Positions 56,113 to 64,000 of a stretch of DNA of 64,000 bases are shown here, piece by piece. The notes under the pieces were generated by a model, which had not been told where the DNA came from, made no database searches, and worked only from the letters and a program-made list of their open reading frames with translations. Numbering within the stretch: the first letter of the stretch is position 1; every line of letters starts with the position of its first letter. A program made the translations under genes and the position numbers. Source of the stretch: Thermoleophilales bacterium (GTDB taxonomy: Bacteria; Actinomycetota; Thermoleophilia; Solirubrobacterales; 70-9); NCBI GenBank assembly GCA_020636955.1, contig JACJWY010000005.1:1-64000 (forward strand). The letters are read 5' to 3'.

Positions 56113-56532
56113 TCAGCTTCGGGACTTGCACCAGGCAACCAGCCGGCGACCGAAGGCCGGGGTAGCGCTCGAAGCCAGGTGTTCGGCTTCCGCTCTGGCT
56201 TCATCCGGATCCAGCCCGAGGACTTCGCTGGTCAGATCGGTTGCCGCGGTGCGGCGTGAAGTCAACACCAGCGCGGCGCTCATGCCGGCGGGCGTGAGAC
56301 CGAGGTTTTCTTCCCTGATGAGATCCATTTCCCGCATCCGCCTCACCATCTGCAGGGCAGATGGCTGGGAGACGTCGAGTTCACGGGCCAGCCGGGCCTG
56401 GGTCGGGGGTTCGCCGCCCTGGCCGAGGTCGAAAAGCGCCATCAGATACCTCGCCACACCCTCGCTCATTTCAACGCAGGGACGACCGGCCAGTTCATCG
56501 GCTTCTTCCGGGCTTTTCGGCTTGGTGTCCAA
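56113..56532 (-). CDS. DtxR/MntR-like winged-helix transcriptional regulator
   Basis: 139 residues. An N-terminal winged helix (ARYLMALFDLGQGGEPPTQA, then RLARELDVSQPSALQMVRRM) is followed by a helical dimerisation region (AATDLTSEVLGLDPDEARAE, AEHLASSATPAFGRRLVAWC) that matches the DtxR/MntR second domain. The residues that bind metal in DtxR (His79, His98, Cys102, Glu105, His106 positions) appear mostly replaced by T, R, A and S, so metal sensing is doubtful. Start is TTG at 56532 with a TAGAAT box (56543-56548) 10 nt upstream. It converges with the GGDEF gene and diverges from the ABC transporter, which it may control. Confidence 0.75.
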   Translation of the reverse strand: MDTKPKSPEEADELAGRPCVEMSEGVARYLMALFDLGQGGEPPTQARLARELDVSQPSALQMVRRMREMDLIREENLGLTPAGMSAALVLTSRRTAATDLTSEVLGLDPDEARAEAEHLASSATPAFGRRLVAWCKSRS

Positions 56533-56561
56533 AGCGCAAGCGATTCTATCTCGCCATCCAC

Positions 56562-56567
56562 TAGGCT
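56562..56567 (+). promoter_or_regulatory. -10 box for the amino-acid ABC transporter operon
   Basis: TAGGCT about 37 nt before the GTG start at 56604, giving a leader of roughly 30 nt with GGAGG at 56592-56596. It lies 14 nt from the divergent TAGAAT box of the regulator gene (56543-56548). Confidence 0.5.
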
Positions 56568-56603
56568 CTTGCCGTCAGTCGCTCTACCTGCGGAGGGAAA
56601 CTC

Positions 56604-57479
56604 GTGAGTCGCAACCGTGTTGTCCTTTTTCTTATTGCTGTATTCGCTCTGGCCCTGTTCGTTGGCTGTGGTTCCAGTGACGATTCGTCCGACAGTGGAT
56701 CATCGTCCTCCGATGAAACGACCACCGCCTCGAGCTGCAAGCCCGGGGATCTGAACACCTTCAAGGACGGTGTGCTGACGATTGGCACGGACTCTCCCGC
56801 CTACCCGCCGTATTTCGAAGATGACGATCCGACCAACGGCAAGGGGTTCGAGAGTGCTCTCGGATACGCGATTGCCGGTGAGCTCGGCTTCAACGACTCC
56901 CAGGTCGAGTGGGCCACGGTGCCGTTTGACGCCTCCTACCGTCCCGGTCCGAAAGATTTCGACTTCGACCTGAACCAGATTTCGATCACTCCGGACCGCG
57001 AGAAGGCCGTTTCCTTCTCGGTCCCGTACTACACGGCAAATCAGGCTGTGCTGGTCAAGAAGGGCAGCGACCTCGACGGGATCACCAGCCTCGACGAGCT
57101 GAAGGATGCCTCGATCGGCGTCCAGGTCGGCACGACCAGCCTCGACGCGGTCGAAGATCAGATTCAGCCGGACAACGATCCGAAGATCTTCAACAACTCC
57201 AATGACGTGGTTACCGCGTTCAAGCAAGGCCAGGTCGACGCGATCGTCGTCGATCTCCCGACCGCCATTTACCTGCGCGACGCCGAGCTTTCCGGCACGG
57301 TGGTTGCCGGTCAGTTTGAACAGGAGGGTGGCGACCAGTGGGGTGCTCTCATGACCAAGGACTCCGACCTCAAGGAATGCGTCGACAAGGCGATCGACAC
57401 GCTCAAGGAGAACGGAACCCTTGAGGAGATCACCAACCAGTGGATGTCAGATTCGGCCAAGGCTCCGATGCTGAGCTGA
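56604..57479 (+). CDS. Polar amino-acid ABC transporter substrate-binding lipoprotein
   Basis: 291 residues. N-terminal lipoprotein signal (VVLFLIAVFALALFVGCGSS) with lipobox FVGC, then a Ser/Asp/Thr-rich linker. The binding fold has FKDGVLTIGTDSPAYPPYFE, the family opening, then NGKGFESALGYAIAGELGF, FDLNQISITPDREKAVSFSV and DASIGVQVGTTSLDAVEDQI. The C-terminal LKENGTLEEITNQWMSDS is typical of SBP family 3. Substrate is a polar amino acid, unspecified. GTG start with GGAGG at 7-nt spacing. The permease and ATPase follow. Confidence 0.92.
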   Translation: MSRNRVVLFLIAVFALALFVGCGSSDDSSDSGSSSSDETTTASSCKPGDLNTFKDGVLTIGTDSPAYPPYFEDDDPTNGKGFESALGYAIAGELGFNDSQVEWATVPFDASYRPGPKDFDFDLNQISITPDREKAVSFSVPYYTANQAVLVKKGSDLDGITSLDELKDASIGVQVGTTSLDAVEDQIQPDNDPKIFNNSNDVVTAFKQGQVDAIVVDLPTAIYLRDAELSGTVVAGQFEQEGGDQWGALMTKDSDLKECVDKAIDTLKENGTLEEITNQWMSDSAKAPMLS

Positions 57480-57486
57480 CCAGGAT

Positions 57487-58335
57487 CTGGCCACGGACAC
57501 TCCAGATCAAAGCGGTACCGGCGATCGCCGGGCCGCCCGCGACAAGGCCCGGAAAGCCAAGGCGCGGCGCGGTCAGGCGATCGCCGCTTTTTCGTCTTTC
57601 GTGGTTCTTGGCGGCCTGGCTCTGGTCGTCTTCACCAGCAGCGGCTGGCCCGATGTCCGCGAGACTTTCTTCTCCTCCGAGGCCTTCAAGACTTCCTTCC
57701 CCGACATCCTCGACGGCTTCTGGCTGGATGTGAAGCTGTTCCTGTCGGTCGAGGTGATCGTCCTGATCCTCGGGCTCCTGGTGGCGGTGATCCGCACCAG
57801 CAAGGCTCCGGCCCTCTTCCCGATCCGGCTGCTCGCCGCGTTCTACTGCGACTTCTTTCGCGGTGTGCCGGTAATCCTGCTCGTCTACCTGGTCGGGTTC
57901 GGCATCCCCGCGCTCGCTCTGGAAGGAGTTCCGACCGACCCGATCATCCTCGCCGGAGTCGCCCTCTCACTCGCTTACAGCTCCTATGTGGCCGAGGTCT
58001 ACCGGGCCGGCATCGCCTCCATCCACCCCAGTCAGACTGACGCCGGGCTGGCCACCGGCCTCACCCGGATTCAGACCCTGCGCTTCGTGGTGATCCCCCA
58101 GGCGGTCCGGCGGGTACGGCCGCCATTGCTGAACGATTTCATCTCGCTTCAGAAGGATGTGGCTCTGGTCTCGATCCTTGGCATCAGCGAAGCGTTCCGG
58201 ATCGCCCAGGTCGAGGCCGCCTCGACTTTCAACTACACCCCGCTCATCGCGGCCGCCCTGCTCTATCTCGCAGTGACCTTTCCGATGGCCCGGATCCTCG
58301 ACCACATCACCGCCCGGGAGCAGATCAACGCATGA
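57487..58335 (+). CDS. Polar amino-acid ABC transporter permease (probable CTG start)
   Basis: HisM/GlnP-type inner-membrane permease, about 282 residues if started at CTG 57487, 244 if at GTG 57601. The first membrane helix (AIAAFSSFVVLGGLALVVFT) and a preceding Arg/Lys-rich segment (RRAARDKARKAKARRGQ) lie upstream of or straddle the GTG. Between the in-frame stop at 57472-57474 and 57601 there is no ATG, GTG or TTG; CTG at 57487, 8 nt after the upstream stop, is the only near-canonical choice. The EAA loop reads DAGLATGLTRIQTLRFVVIP. It overlaps the ATPase gene by 4 nt. Confidence 0.85.
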   Translation: MATDTPDQSGTGDRRAARDKARKAKARRGQAIAAFSSFVVLGGLALVVFTSSGWPDVRETFFSSEAFKTSFPDILDGFWLDVKLFLSVEVIVLILGLLVAVIRTSKAPALFPIRLLAAFYCDFFRGVPVILLVYLVGFGIPALALEGVPTDPIILAGVALSLAYSSYVAEVYRAGIASIHPSQTDAGLATGLTRIQTLRFVVIPQAVRRVRPPLLNDFISLQKDVALVSILGISEAFRIAQVEAASTFNYTPLIAAALLYLAVTFPMARILDHITAREQINA

Positions 58336-59144
58336 GCAATGTCCAGCCCGCGAGCAGCGCCCACCCCACGAGCGACGCCCGGCGCCCAGGCGGCTCCGGG
58401 GCCCCGGTCATCGAGATCCAGGGTGTAACCAAGTCGTTCGGTGACCGGGAGGTACTCGGAGGGATCGACCTGACGCTGCGCGAACACGAAGCGATTGCCC
58501 TGATCGGCGCATCCGGATCGGGCAAGTCGACGTTGCTGCGCTGCATTGACCTGCTGGTTGAAATCGACGACGGTGACATCTTCCTCGACGGGCAGGTGAT
58601 CACCGACCCCTCGGTTGATCCGGTTTCGGTGCGCCGCAAGCTCGGCTTCGTCTTCCAGGCTTTCAATCTGTTTCCGCACATGAAGGTGATCGACAACGTC
58701 ACTCTCGGGTCCGTCCGAGCCCATCGCGAAGGCCGAAAGGCGGCCAGGGACCGGGGGATAGAGCTTCTCGAGCGGTTCGGTCTCGGTGGACGGGAAGACG
58801 ACCGGCCCGACGAGCTCTCCGGCGGCCAGCAGCAGCGGGTTGCCCTCTGCCGGGCTCTCGCCGGTCGACCCCGGGCCCTTCTCCTTGACGAGGTGACCAG
58901 CGCCCTCGATCCCGAACTGGTCGGAGACGTGCTCGACGCCGTCCGTGGCCTCAAGGAAGAGGGGATGACAATGATCATCGCCACCCACGAGATGAGCTTC
59001 GCCCGTGAGGTGGCCGACGAAGTGGCCTTCCTCCACGAAGGCCGGATCGTCGAACAGGGCAGCCCGGAGAAGATCCTCACCGAGCCGGACCGGCCCGAGA
59101 CTCGCAAGTTCCTGAGGAGGCTCCTCGCAGCAGGCCGAATCTAG
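58332..59144 (+). CDS. Polar amino-acid ABC transporter ATP-binding protein (GlnQ-type)
   Basis: 270 residues. After a Ser/Pro/Arg-rich N-terminal extension of about 25 residues, Walker A is LIGASGSGKSTLLRCIDLL, the Q-loop is GFVFQAFNLFPHMKVIDNV, the signature is DELSGGQQQRVALCRALA, Walker B is ALLLDEVTSALDPELV and the H-loop is IIATHEMSFAREVADEV. The start overlaps the permease stop by 4 nt (ATGA). Completes a three-gene uptake system for a polar amino acid. Confidence 0.94.
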   Translation: MSNVQPASSAHPTSDARRPGGSGAPVIEIQGVTKSFGDREVLGGIDLTLREHEAIALIGASGSGKSTLLRCIDLLVEIDDGDIFLDGQVITDPSVDPVSVRRKLGFVFQAFNLFPHMKVIDNVTLGSVRAHREGRKAARDRGIELLERFGLGGREDDRPDELSGGQQQRVALCRALAGRPRALLLDEVTSALDPELVGDVLDAVRGLKEEGMTMIIATHEMSFAREVADEVAFLHEGRIVEQGSPEKILTEPDRPETRKFLRRLLAAGRI

Positions 59145-59174
59145 AGGCCCGGGCATCCCGCCCTGGGGCCCCGG

Positions 59175-59361
59175 GCGGCACCTTTGTCCCGGATCCGGGT
59201 TGAGTTGTCGGAGCAGGGTTGGTGTAGCCGTGGGGGTTGGTCATGCGTCCCCGGGGAACTCCCCGTGTACGAGCGGAGCGAGTCCAAGGGCCCCGGGGAT
59301 GCATGCCAACCCCCACGGCGTGACCACCGGACCCCACGGCGAAGTCACCGGACCCGGCGCC
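59175..59361 (+). repeat. Composite intergenic repeat, copy 3 (5'-truncated)
   Basis: Begins inside module B (GCGGCACC), continues with TTTGTCCCGGATCCGGG, TTGAGTTGTCGGAGCAGGGT, the module D hairpin (59227-59319) and a short 21-bp array (cores at 59319 and 59340). It lies in the 246-nt gap between the convergent ABC ATPase and subtilase-like genes. Modules are in the same order and strand as in copies 1 and 2. Confidence 0.85.
59227..59319. repeat. Module D long hairpin, copy 3
   Basis: Arms 59227-59256 and 59291-59319 pair along their length with one bulged T. Compared with copy 1, GGACGCATG has become GGATGCATG, turning a G-C pair into G-U, and the mismatch of copy 1 is repaired to CCAACCCCC. 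Pairing is kept despite substitutions. Confidence 0.85.
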
Positions 59362-59390
59362 TGGGCGGCGGGTTCCGCGGCGGGAGCCGG

Positions 59391-62300
59391 TCAGGACTTC
59401 TGGGTGTTCTGCTGCTTGATCTTCTTCGACTTCTTGACAGCCCGGCGGATGCAGCTCTGCTGGTTCTTCTTCGCCCTTCGCTTTGCCGACCCATGCTTGC
59501 CGCGGGTCCTGAATTTCTTGCGACAGATCCGTTTCTGCTTCTTCAGGTTGAAGCTCTTGAAAGGCCGGATCTTGAAGCGGCTGAGGGCCGACCAGTTGCC
59601 GTCGGCGTCGCGCTGGCGAACCGCGATGTAGAGGCTCTTTTTCGGGGCGATCTTCAGGTTCACCTTCTGCTGGCCGTTCGGCTTGGCGATCTGCGGCAGC
59701 TTGATCCGGCTGCCCAGTTGGGACAGGCTGATCTTCTGGCTTGACCTGTAGACCTGAACCGCGGCGACCTTCCCGCCGCTCACGCCATCGTCGCCCGATG
59801 CCTTCCAGGTGACTTTGGCCGACTTCTTCGAGCGCTTGACGACGAACCTGACACCGGCCGGTGGCCGGGTGTCGTTGCCGTAGCGGCCGGAATTGTGTTC
59901 GTCGTGACGGTAATGCCACCACTGGTCGTTGAGCGACGGCTTGCCGCCCACCTTCCAGAGGAAAATCTGACCTTCCCGGGTTCCGTAGGCGAGGTACTGC
60001 TGTCCGTCCAGTTTCGGGTCACCGACGGCACCGCCGAAGGAGGTCCACTGGCCGGTCCACTTCGGGAACCCCGGCGCTTCCTGGCCGTCCGGTCCGCGCG
60101 CGTGGATCCAGTACGAATCGTTCGCGGTGACCATCGACCTGTTGCCGTCGCCGGTCAGGTTCGCCACGACCGGGGAGGAGAAGAAGGGGAAGCCATCCTG
60201 ATCGGTCGGGAAGTTATCCAGGGTCTTGCCGGTGGTCGGATCCCAGGCCTGGTCGAACACATGGGCGAGAGCTGCCTGGCCCGCATCGCCGAATGCCCCG
60301 GTCAGCGATGTGGCGCCGGCGACCGGCTGCATGAACTCCGGCAACCCGTCACCGTTCAGATCACCGATTGCCGACTGGCTGGTCACGCCGACCGTGATCG
60401 AATCCGGTGCGTAGTAGGGCGGATACCCGTCGCAGGCGTCCGAGGGGCAGGTGGGCAGCATGGCCTTGAAGACGCTGCCGTCGGCGTTGAGGATCACGGG
60501 CGCACCGGCGACCGGGGTGATCGCGATGCGGAAGTTTCCGGAACCGTCGAAATCGCCGATCGTGGCAGCATTTGCCCCTTCCTGGACGAAATCGATCGAC
60601 TGTGAATAGCAGCCGGCCAGGGTGCTCAGGGTTACCGGCCATCCGGGCAGGAAGGCACCGCCGGGATGGTTGTTGCCATCGGACTGGACTGCGTAGGCGA
60701 AGCTCTTTCCGTCACCTTCGTCACATTCGAAACTGGGCAGGAAGACCTGGTCGGTGCCGTTTCCGAGTACGTCGGCCACTGCCGGGGCCATCATCAGTTT
60801 GGGATCGGATATGTAGTCGCCGGCCCCGATCGCGTCCTTCATCGATTGCGGCAACTCGACCTTCACCGGCCAGCCGGGCACCGCATCTCCGTTTGGCTGG
60901 AACGCATAGAGGTGACCGTCATAGCTCGACATGAGAATGTCCAGCTTGCCGTTGCCTCGCAGATTGCCGAGTACGGGCGCGGACCAGTTGCCGCGAATCG
61001 GCAGGCGGCAGCGCCGGCAGCCGGAATTCGGGGTCGGCACAGGCAGGGTGTTGTACTGGTTGTCCCCGTGAACCGGGAAGCCCTGCCGCAGTTTCCCTGA
61101 CGCGTTCCACACGTAGATCCAGCCGCTGGTCGTGGTGGCAACCAGTGACTGGGCGCCGTTGCCGTCGAGGTCACCGACTGCGATGCCGCTGATCGGATCT
61201 CTGGCGTCGCGCAGAGCCGAAACGGAGCGGTACGCCTCGCTGTCGAAGTTCTGGGGGTTGCGCGGATCCACTTCCTTCAGCTTCCAGGTGTAGACCGGGA
61301 ACCCGGGGGCCTGGGAGCCATCCGGCTGCAGGGCGTTGACCGTTCCGTCCATGGTTCCGAAGACCAGGTCAAGCTGGCGTTTTCCGCCAAGGTCGACAAA
61401 GGTCGGCGCCGCGCTCATCTCGGTGCCGATCGACTTCGGATATCCGGCAACGAGGTCCTTGTCGGCACGGGCGCCGATCGACCGTCGGTCCTCACCCTTG
61501 AGTCCGTTCCCGTCGCGGGCCCGAAGCCGGATGGTCACGCTGTATTGCTCCGGTCCATTCGGCGGCATCACGTTGGCGGCCGGGTCGGCTTTGGCGTAGG
61601 CGGCCGGGATGTCTTTCAGGTTCAGGGTCCCGAGCACTCCGGACTTGGCGGCCTTGCCGGTCGAGATCGTGTGGAAGTCCCCGTCGCCCGGATCCGCGCC
61701 GAGCGCCCATTCGAGGGTCCATTCCACTCCCTGCGATCCCCAGGCGGACGGCGCCACACTGCCCTTGACCTGGACCTTTCCACCCTTGGTCGGATCGACG
61801 TACTCATACCAGGAGGGGGAATTGATGTCGGCTGTGGGCGGGACCTTTCCGTCCATGATCAGTTTGGTCGCCTTGCCGATATTGACCCGGCCGTATCCGT
61901 ACTGGGTCGACCAGGCCGTGTGGGTTGCGTCGGTCCGGGAGTCCGGATTCCCCGGCCACTGATTGGGCACATCGGGATTGTCCCGCTGCGGCAGAATCTC
62001 GCTCGCCGTATTGATCAGGACCTGCTTGACCTCGTTGGGGGTCAGCTGGCGCTTGTAGGGATTGGTCGGATCGTCCACCGCGTTTCTTGCGGCCGACTGA
62101 ACCATGCCGAGGAATGCAGCCTGGAACGGTGTCGCGCCCGAGGTGGTCGTCTCACCCCCGGAGAAGATCGCGTGGGTCCCGTAGCTGGTCACATTCGAAC
62201 GGGCCCGGAAGGTCTGGACATCGCCGCCCTCGACGTCCTGGGCGAGTCCGTTGCCGGGAAATACATCGTCGAAGAGGTGGCCATCGGTGTGGTCCATGGA

Positions 62301-63458
62301 ATCGAAGTCGTTCGAATCCATTGACATCAGGATTCCTTCGTCGACGGCGTGTTTCACCGCCGCCTTCAGCGCACTGGAATATGCGTAGGAGACCACGACC
62401 GAAGACATCGCGGTAACGCCAAGGTCGGCGGCATAGGTGATCGCCGGGGCGAGGCCATCGGCCTTGCCGACCGATTCGGCCCCGGACTTGACCGGAACGA
62501 TCCGGCAGTTACGGCAATTACCGACCCCGGCATAGCCGTTGTTTGCTTCGCCCCCCATCTCGCCGATCAGGCCGGGAGCGTGCCCGTAGGCGCGATCCTC
62601 GGTCTGGGGGTCATTCGTGTTCTGGTAGGCGTTCCAGCCGGAGACGTCGTTCGGGTAGCCGTTGCCGTCGTTGTCGATCCGTCCGTCGTCGGGGCAGGAC
62701 TCGATCCGGTGGCTGGTGATCCGGCAATGTCCGAAAACCGCGATCAGGTCGTCGGGGGAGAGGTAAGGGGTCTGGGACCCTCCGATATTCACCGAATGGA
62801 GATAGTCGTGGTTGCCGTCGTCGACGCAACCCCTGGTCGTGCCCTCTTCATAGGTGGTGAACTGGGCGGTAAGCGCCGGGCAGGCGGGGTTGACGCGGGG
62901 ATCCTTCGCATAGTCGCGGATGTCGAATTCGCCGTTTCCGTCGAAGTCGTAGCGGCCCAGATCCTGACCGTTCCAGCCTTGCGGGTAGGGGAGTTCGCCC
63001 GGGTTCAGGTAAATCGCGTCCAGTCCGTCCTTGATCCCGTTCGCGCTGTAGTTGACCCCGCCCTCGATGTAGGCGATAAGCACGTCGTCGCGGCCGATGT
63101 TTCCCTGCGCCCAGGCGCCGGTCATGTTGACTCCCGACGAACTCTCGGGGTCGGTTGCGTTGCGGGCCCAGCAGGGCAATCCGCCATCGGGTCGCGGCTG
63201 GTTGAACACGGCGCCGCCGGGGGCGAGGCATTTGCCATCCATCGGGCCGTAGAGGTTCCACTGTTCGCTGTCCTGGCAGCCGCTCACCGGGTCCTGGGTT
63301 TCGCAGCGGGCAAAGCTCGGGTCATTCGGCCAGTCCGCCTGGTTCAGGACCGGTCCGGCGGGCAGGTCGGGCGCCGGATCGGCGGCAGCGGTGCCGAAGC
63401 CAACCACCAGGCTCAGCGCCAGGCTGGCAAACACGACAAAGACACGGTTCACGGACAA
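59391..63458 (-). CDS. Secreted subtilase-like protein with FG-GAP/VCBS beta-propeller
   Basis: 1355 residues. Signal peptide (VFVVFASLALSLVVGFGTAA) and an S8-type domain at about 95-545. The catalytic positions are altered: the Asp motif reads VLIAYIEGGVNY (Glu for Asp), the His region reads YGHAPGLIGEMGG, and the Ser motif is TTSGATPFQAAF. A propeller of FG-GAP-like repeats spans about 690-1200 (GDLDGNG, GNLRGNGKLDILMSSYDGHL, GDLNGDGLPEF), then a fibronectin-like segment and a very basic C-terminus (KRICRKKFRTRGKHGSAKRR). Cys-rich pairs such as GNCRNCRIVP suggest disulfides. Start TTG at 63458 with GGGAGG upstream, or GTG at 63452. Activity uncertain; surface or secreted role likely. Confidence 0.75.
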   Translation of the reverse strand: MSVNRVFVVFASLALSLVVGFGTAAADPAPDLPAGPVLNQADWPNDPSFARCETQDPVSGCQDSEQWNLYGPMDGKCLAPGGAVFNQPRPDGGLPCWARNATDPESSSGVNMTGAWAQGNIGRDDVLIAYIEGGVNYSANGIKDGLDAIYLNPGELPYPQGWNGQDLGRYDFDGNGEFDIRDYAKDPRVNPACPALTAQFTTYEEGTTRGCVDDGNHDYLHSVNIGGSQTPYLSPDDLIAVFGHCRITSHRIESCPDDGRIDNDGNGYPNDVSGWNAYQNTNDPQTEDRAYGHAPGLIGEMGGEANNGYAGVGNCRNCRIVPVKSGAESVGKADGLAPAITYAADLGVTAMSSVVVSYAYSSALKAAVKHAVDEGILMSMDSNDFDSMDHTDGHLFDDVFPGNGLAQDVEGGDVQTFRARSNVTSYGTHAIFSGGETTTSGATPFQAAFLGMVQSAARNAVDDPTNPYKRQLTPNEVKQVLINTASEILPQRDNPDVPNQWPGNPDSRTDATHTAWSTQYGYGRVNIGKATKLIMDGKVPPTADINSPSWYEYVDPTKGGKVQVKGSVAPSAWGSQGVEWTLEWALGADPGDGDFHTISTGKAAKSGVLGTLNLKDIPAAYAKADPAANVMPPNGPEQYSVTIRLRARDGNGLKGEDRRSIGARADKDLVAGYPKSIGTEMSAAPTFVDLGGKRQLDLVFGTMDGTVNALQPDGSQAPGFPVYTWKLKEVDPRNPQNFDSEAYRSVSALRDARDPISGIAVGDLDGNGAQSLVATTTSGWIYVWNASGKLRQGFPVHGDNQYNTLPVPTPNSGCRRCRLPIRGNWSAPVLGNLRGNGKLDILMSSYDGHLYAFQPNGDAVPGWPVKVELPQSMKDAIGAGDYISDPKLMMAPAVADVLGNGTDQVFLPSFECDEGDGKSFAYAVQSDGNNHPGGAFLPGWPVTLSTLAGCYSQSIDFVQEGANAATIGDFDGSGNFRIAITPVAGAPVILNADGSVFKAMLPTCPSDACDGYPPYYAPDSITVGVTSQSAIGDLNGDGLPEFMQPVAGATSLTGAFGDAGQAALAHVFDQAWDPTTGKTLDNFPTDQDGFPFFSSPVVANLTGDGNRSMVTANDSYWIHARGPDGQEAPGFPKWTGQWTSFGGAVGDPKLDGQQYLAYGTREGQIFLWKVGGKPSLNDQWWHYRHDEHNSGRYGNDTRPPAGVRFVVKRSKKSAKVTWKASGDDGVSGGKVAAVQVYRSSQKISLSQLGSRIKLPQIAKPNGQQKVNLKIAPKKSLYIAVRQRDADGNWSALSRFKIRPFKSFNLKKQKRICRKKFRTRGKHGSAKRRAKKNQQSCIRRAVKKSKKIKQQNTQKS

Positions 63459-63489
63459 GCTGTTCCTCCCTCGAAGCTCATTTCCCCGG

Positions 63490-64000
63490 TCAGCCCACCT
63501 CCCCCGGCTGGCCTTCCGGAAAACTTACCGGCTTTTCGGCCGGAATCGGATCCGCCGGCATGACAGGCTCGTTCGATTCCTCCTCCATGGGGTTAACAAC
63601 CGCTTCGAGATGGGGTTGATTCGGTCCTGCGGGGTTGATGTAGAAAACCATCGTCTGGCCGAGCCGGTCATGGAACCCCCGTCGGTCAAGCCTCAGGAGC
63701 ACCCCCAGAAAGCCGAGACAGAACGGGATCGCGGCCAGCCAGAAGCCGACCAGGCGCTTGAACGCATGTCCGGGGCCAATCGCCCTTTCACCGCCGCGTT
63801 CGATCCGGATATCGAGGAACCGCATACCCGGGGTCTGTCCGGAGAGCGACCAGAACACGAACAGGTAAAGCGATCCGAGACCAAGCCAGGCGATGCCACC
63901 GACTGCGTAGGCGGCGCTGCTGAAATTGCCCGGGTCCAATCCGACCACTGACGCGAGAAGTCCGATCAGGGCCGTGGTCATGATCATCACCGCGTTGACG
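63490..64000 (-). CDS. RDD family membrane protein (N-terminus beyond the window)
   Basis: The frame stays open to the window edge, so the N-terminus is missing; 169 residues are visible. Two or three membrane helices (LIGLLASVVGLD, AYAVGGIAWLGLGSLYLFVF, LVGFWLAAIPFCLGFLGVLL) and the RDD hallmark pattern QTPGMRFLDIRI, then RRGFHDRLGQTMVFY. The C-terminal tail after about 125 is Pro/Glu-rich. RDD proteins are poorly understood, with some acting as Na+/H+ antiporters. The stop at 63490 is 32 nt from the start of the subtilase-like gene in the same direction. Confidence 0.8.
   Translation of the reverse strand, partial: VNAVMIMTTALIGLLASVVGLDPGNFSSAAYAVGGIAWLGLGSLYLFVFWSLSGQTPGMRFLDIRIERGGERAIGPGHAFKRLVGFWLAAIPFCLGFLGVLLRLDRRGFHDRLGQTMVFYINPAGPNQPHLEAVVNPMEEESNEPVMPADPIPAEKPVSFPEGQPGEVG

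Noticed and set aside
56103..56119. AAGCTGAA-G-TTCAGCTT palindrome across the convergent stops of the GGDEF and DtxR-like genes
   Set aside because: An 8-bp stem with a 1-nt centre cannot form a normal RNA loop at full length; it is probably coincidental, or at most a weak bidirectional terminator.
62349..63563. 404-residue plus-strand frame opposite the subtilase-like gene
   Set aside because: Val/Gly/Arg-rich shadow without motifs; the minus strand has a signal peptide, S8 motifs and FG-GAP repeats.

Overview
The window is GC-rich, densely coded bacterial chromosome with Actinomycetota character. Several signs point that way: a prfA-prmC-Sua5-(GT4 phosphotransferase)-atpIBEFHAGDC order, ATP synthase alpha with a long acidic tail, a prfB-ftsE-ftsX-smpB core, and many genes whose -10 hexamer sits only 6-8 nt before the start codon (leaderless-type starts). 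A deep-branching class such as Thermoleophilia/Solirubrobacterales is my guess; no rRNA is present to test it. I recognise no phage or transposase genes, and the only RNA gene found is tmRNA.

Layout. 1-7001: end of prfA, prmC, Sua5/TsaC, a secreted lysyl-oxidase-like protein on the other strand, rpiB, glyA, a DUF354 protein and a WecA/TagO-type phosphotransferase. 7156-14425: complete F-type ATP synthase operon. 14426-15020: a composite intergenic repeat. 15021-22545: M20 peptidase, LytR-CpsA-Psr protein, and a sugar-nucleotide block (UDP-sugar dehydrogenase, two nucleotidyltransferases, phosphoglucose/phosphomannose isomerase) that probably feeds cell-surface glycan synthesis. 22647-26717: comF, hpf, secA. 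26781-31279: SnoaL-like protein, CDF transporter, secreted trypsin-like protease, prfB, ogt. 31303-33210: nadC-nadA. 33211-33733: second copy of the composite repeat. 33734-36368: cydAB. 36420-37894: lipoprotein and a second trypsin-like protease. 38058-43316: ftsE, ftsX, S41 protease, RNase II/R, smpB. 43321-47515: a helix-hairpin-helix membrane protein, a phosphoesterase and a flavin disulfide reductase. 47550-47908: ssrA (tmRNA). 48074-56532: secreted coiled-coil protein, GH15 hydrolase, ABC-F ATPase, a large GGDEF/EAL protein and a DtxR-like regulator. 56604-59144: polar amino-acid ABC transporter. 59145-59390: third repeat copy. 59391-64000: a 1355-residue subtilase-like/FG-GAP secreted protein and an RDD membrane protein that runs off the window.

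The gene order merges two conserved chromosomal cores, prfA-prmC-Sua5-rpiB-glyA-atp and comF-hpf-secA-prfB-ftsEX-ctp-rnr-smpB-ssrA, with accessory genes placed between them. Translation quality control is well covered: RF1 (partial) and RF2, PrmC, SmpB, tmRNA, RNase R-like and HPF.

The least explained feature is a dispersed composite non-coding repeat (14459-14999, 33249-33690, truncated at 59175-59361, one module at 27308-27352). It combines a conserved GTACCTGAGTACG box, a near-perfect 14-20 bp hairpin, a CCCGGATCCGGG palindrome, a roughly 30-bp-arm hairpin and an array of GGCGTGACC-like cores spaced exactly 21 bp. Both full copies end directly at a leaderless promoter. Two places also show back-to-back -10 boxes that share one TA step (ogt/nadC and the flavoprotein/tmRNA pair).
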